Assembly (NCBI GenBank): GCA_016713335.1
Contig: JADJPH010000087.1
Coordinates: 1-9,618, forward strand
Direction of reading: 5' to 3'
Source: Candidatus Fredericiella danica
GTDB lineage: Bacteria > Chloroflexota > Anaerolineae > Caldilineales > Caldilineaceae
DNA: 9,618 nt
This document shows positions 7,276-9,618 of the stretch, one piece after another. Made by a program: the position numbers and the translations under genes. The stretch's first letter is position 1, and each line of letters begins with the position of its first letter. A model generated the notes under the pieces. The model saw only the letters and a program-made list of their open reading frames with translations, was not told the DNA's origin and ran no database searches.

Positions 7276-8939
7276 TCACATTTCTGAATCCGTCGTGTTG
7301 CCACCCCCTGGGTCGCCGGTTCCCGGCCAGGCGGCGTCATGAACTCCTTTCAAGCCCCGCTTCATCCCCAGGAAGATGACGAAGGCAACGGCGACCACAA
7401 GCGCCGCCATGGCAAGCGCCGTGTCTGCCAACCCGGTCGTAAACGCCGGGGCAAAGTATGCGGTCATGGCTTGCGCCAGGGGGGCCGGTACGACCATGAA
7501 GTTGTTTCGATATTAATTGGGGCAAACACACTCGACCAGGCACTATTGACCTGTGCGATCAGTGCTGGCGACGCGTTTGACTGATGCAGTTGTGTATTCA
7601 ACGCGTTCGTGGCCAGCGTTGTGACCAGCAGACTGGATACAATGACGCCCAATGCGTAGCCGGACTGTCCTGCCGCGGTATTGATCGCCGCACCGCTCCC
7701 CATCAAGCGCGGCGGCGGTGCGCTCAAGATGACACTCGTTCTGGCCGGACCCGTAATGCCAAGTCCAAGCCCCAAGATGGTGATGGGCACCACCAGGTAC
7801 GCAAGCGGGGTGTCGACGGCGATGCGCGACAAAATGGCAAGGCCAAGCGCCATCAGGATCAGCCCACCTGTGATGAGTCGCCGCGCACCAAACCGAGTGG
7901 ACAGACGCACGATCAACATCGTGCCGACCAACATGCCGATGATATAGGGCGCAAACTGCAACGATGCCGCCACCCCGCCAAGCCCGCGCACATCGACAAA
8001 ATAGGTCCAGAATTGATAAAAGAGAGGGAACGCCTGGGCCATGCTTGCAGTCATGGCCGCCAGCATGGCAAACGCCAGGCCGCGCGCATTATAGAGTTTG
8101 ATTTCACCCCGCCTACGCAGGCGGTGATAGAAATAGCGGTAGGCGAGGATCAGGCCACCCAGCCCGATCGCAATGGTTAGCAACGCATTGCGGCTCGAAT
8201 ACCCACCGGCAAACGCGACAAGCCCATAGACCTGCAAGGAAGACCGCCCCCGCCCACAACATATTGACCAGCAGTTCACGCCAGGAGACGACCTCTTCGG
8301 TCTTCACCTCGTGGACCTGGCGCATAACCAGCGCAAACGCAATGACCCCCAGCGTGATCGGCAGAAAAAGACGATGGTGCCGTTTCCCACCGACTTCAAA
8401 AGGGAATAGAGCGCGGAGGAAGAGCCGATCGCGATTCCCTGCGTGCTAAAGATCGCACCGTACGCAAATGGGCGCACGCCGGGCGCAAAGATGATGGCGG
8501 CGAGCGCAATACACATCGGGGTAATCGTGACCTGCGCAATGTTCAAAAACACGTGCGCGTAGACAAAGCCACCCGTGGCCAGCCAAAACATACTCGCAAC
8601 CTGGCCGGCCAAAACGAATGCCAGCCCGATCAGGAGAAAGCGCTTGCGACCCAGCGTGTCGCCTAATACACCGGCGACCAGTGTCAGGATCGCCAGCAAC
8701 AGATAATTCGCCGCAATCAGGAGCGGCACACCGCTGCCGATGTCGCGTAGCCCATGCTCAATGGGCGGCGAACCGAGGCTGATCACCGGCGGCGCCAGGA
8801 AGGTGCCCAGGATTGCCAACAGGCAGGCCGCCAGCGCCCGAAATGACGCCCGATCCGCCGTCAGATTGCCAAAGAGCAGTTTGCCAGGTCCCGGAATGTG
8901 GTTCAGGATCCCCTGGGTTCGAACGATTAGCTGATCCAA
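7276..8939 (-). CDS. MFS transporter, DHA2/14-helix type, three frameshifts
   Basis: An integral membrane transporter of about 550 residues, the length of the 14-helix drug:proton antiporter (EmrB/QacA-like) group. Motif A is clear (AGVLGDTLGRKRFLL, after the second helix). The segment LGLGITGPARTSVILSAPPP resembles antiporter motif C. The protein must be joined across three breaks. At an A5 run (8365-8369), VFF continues LPITLGVIAFALVMRQ. At 8236-8237 one extra base separates WAGAVF from QVYGLVAFAGGYSSRN. Near 7503-7510, FAPINIET continues FMVVPAPLAQAMTAYF. The C-terminus ends in a hydrophilic Gly/Asp-rich tail. The start is uncertain: TTG at 8937-8939, 10 bases after the upstream stop, gives the best N-terminus but has no clear ribosome binding site. 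Cotranscription with the upstream membrane protein is likely. The substrate (drug, metabolite or lipid) cannot be read from sequence. Confidence 0.85.
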
Positions 8940-8949
8940 TGTGCCCGGA

Positions 8950-9549
8950 TTACTTGCTTGCAGGCGGTGGGGTGGGCTTCGCCGGGCTGGCAGTGACCTT
9001 CTTTGCGGCTTTCCGTTTCGCAAAGAATCCGCCCTGATAGGCAATGCCGACGCCCGCCAGGACAATCACCAGTACGGTGCCCAAGAAGCCTTCCAAGATG
9101 GGGAGCCATGCCGCAAGGCCACGCGTCACCAGGAGACCGCCAATCAATCCGGCCAGCACGATCATCGCCCATTCTTTGAAACGGCGGACCATGATCAGAC
9201 CGACCACACCACCGACAAGGGCGAAGAGCCAATTGAGCCAGCCAAGATCGATGTTGAATAGATCGAGGAATCCCAACACGATCCCCGCACCGGCGAGCGC
9301 GCCGATCACCAGCAACACGATGTCGATGATCCCCTTCGCAAAACCCGCCACGAAGAACCCGATGACGGCGAGCAGGATGGGAACCAATAACGCTATCAGC
9401 GCATTACCCTCGGTCCCCCCTGGGAGCAGGCGCAGGATCGTTACGCCAAGCAGGGCGCCAACTGCCGCCCCCAACACGGCGAGTCGCCGGCCAAATACCA
9501 GCACAGCGACGCCAACCACGATGACAAGCAGTGGGAGCATGATCTCCAT
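8950..9549 (-). CDS. Small multi-helix membrane protein, DUF4203/TMEM198-like
   Basis: 199 residues, frame intact. The ATG at 9547-9549 has AAAGG about 8 bases upstream. Nearly the whole protein is hydrophobic and glycine-rich, with about seven membrane helices (roughly 4-20, 24-43, 49-71, 74-97, 103-121, 127-148 and 153-172). Repeated G-x-x-x-G or small-residue patterns (GAAVGALLG, GALAGAGIVLG, GGVVGL, AGLIGGLL) are typical of tightly packed helices. A cytoplasmic-looking tail, KRKAAKKVTASPAKPTPPPASK, is rich in Lys, Ala and Pro. Pattern and length suggest the DUF4203/TMEM198-like group, whose function is not established; this is a resemblance, not a firm assignment. It lies just ahead of the transporter gene and probably shares its message. 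Confidence 0.75.
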   Translation of the reverse strand: MEIMLPLLVIVVGVAVLVFGRRLAVLGAAVGALLGVTILRLLPGGTEGNALIALLVPILLAVIGFFVAGFAKGIIDIVLLVIGALAGAGIVLGFLDLFNIDLGWLNWLFALVGGVVGLIMVRRFKEWAMIVLAGLIGGLLVTRGLAAWLPILEGFLGTVLVIVLAGVGIAYQGGFFAKRKAAKKVTASPAKPTPPPASK

Positions 9550-9604
9550 AAGTTCGACCTTTCACGTAAACCGGCTGATGCAATAGTCGCACACCTACAG
9601 GGTG

Positions 9605-9613
9605 ACTATATCA
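9605..9613 (-). promoter_or_regulatory. Extended -10 promoter element upstream of the membrane-protein gene (partial)
   Basis: TGATATAGT on the minus strand, the same extended -10 as in the lacI promoter. It lies 55 bases before the start codon. A -35 box would fall beyond the right edge of the window and cannot be checked. Bases 9550-9604 would then be the untranslated leader, in which I see only the ribosome binding site. Confidence 0.5.
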
Positions 9614-9618
9614 CGAAA

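Noticed and set aside
1..9618. CRISPR arrays, insertion sequences, tRNA or rRNA genes, toxin-antitoxin or defence genes
   Set aside because: No direct-repeat arrays, transposase motifs, cloverleaf-like sequences or relevant protein families were seen on either strand.

Overview
The window (about 58% G+C by eye) looks like a bacterial chromosome fragment, most likely from a Chloroflexota member of the Anaerolineae/Caldilineales type. I infer this from the style of the sugar-binding lipoprotein (an Ala/Pro/Gln/Glu linker after the lipobox), the LacI-ABC-glycosidase gene order and the subtype of M1 peptidase. This is a family-level impression, not a database result. Every supported gene lies on the minus strand, so transcription runs from high to low coordinates.

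Right part (9613 to 4731): a partial extended -10 promoter at the window edge, a small multi-helix membrane protein, a 14-helix-type MFS transporter starting 10 bases after it, and a secreted M1 metallopeptidase with a good ribosome binding site. This part ends in a rho-independent-type terminator at 4731-4761.

Left part (4705 to 1): a sugar-uptake operon. A near-consensus sigma-70 promoter (TTGACA, 17 bases, TATAGT) drives a LacI-family repressor gene. A perfect palindrome centred on CACGTG, a plausible autoregulatory operator, lies just downstream of the -10 box. After lacI come a CUT1-type solute-binding lipoprotein, a 15-bp intercistronic hairpin, two permeases (MalF-like then MalG-like, overlapping by ATGA), and the first 64 codons of a GH78-type alpha-L-rhamnosidase that runs off the left edge. 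No ATPase is encoded here; CUT1 systems often share an MsmK/UgpC-type ATPase encoded elsewhere. The simplest reading is repressor-controlled import of a rhamnose-containing oligosaccharide that is then cleaved in the cytoplasm.

The dominant oddity is quality. Five of the eight genes carry reading-frame breaks: about 14 small indels and one in-frame TGA. In each case the conserved protein continues exactly in another frame, and several breaks sit at homopolymers. Consensus sequencing error explains this far better than gene decay. Each broken gene is given as one full-length CDS, with the break positions in its entry. No mobile element, RNA gene, CRISPR array or clearly novel system was seen, and no gene-free stretch exceeds 300 bases.
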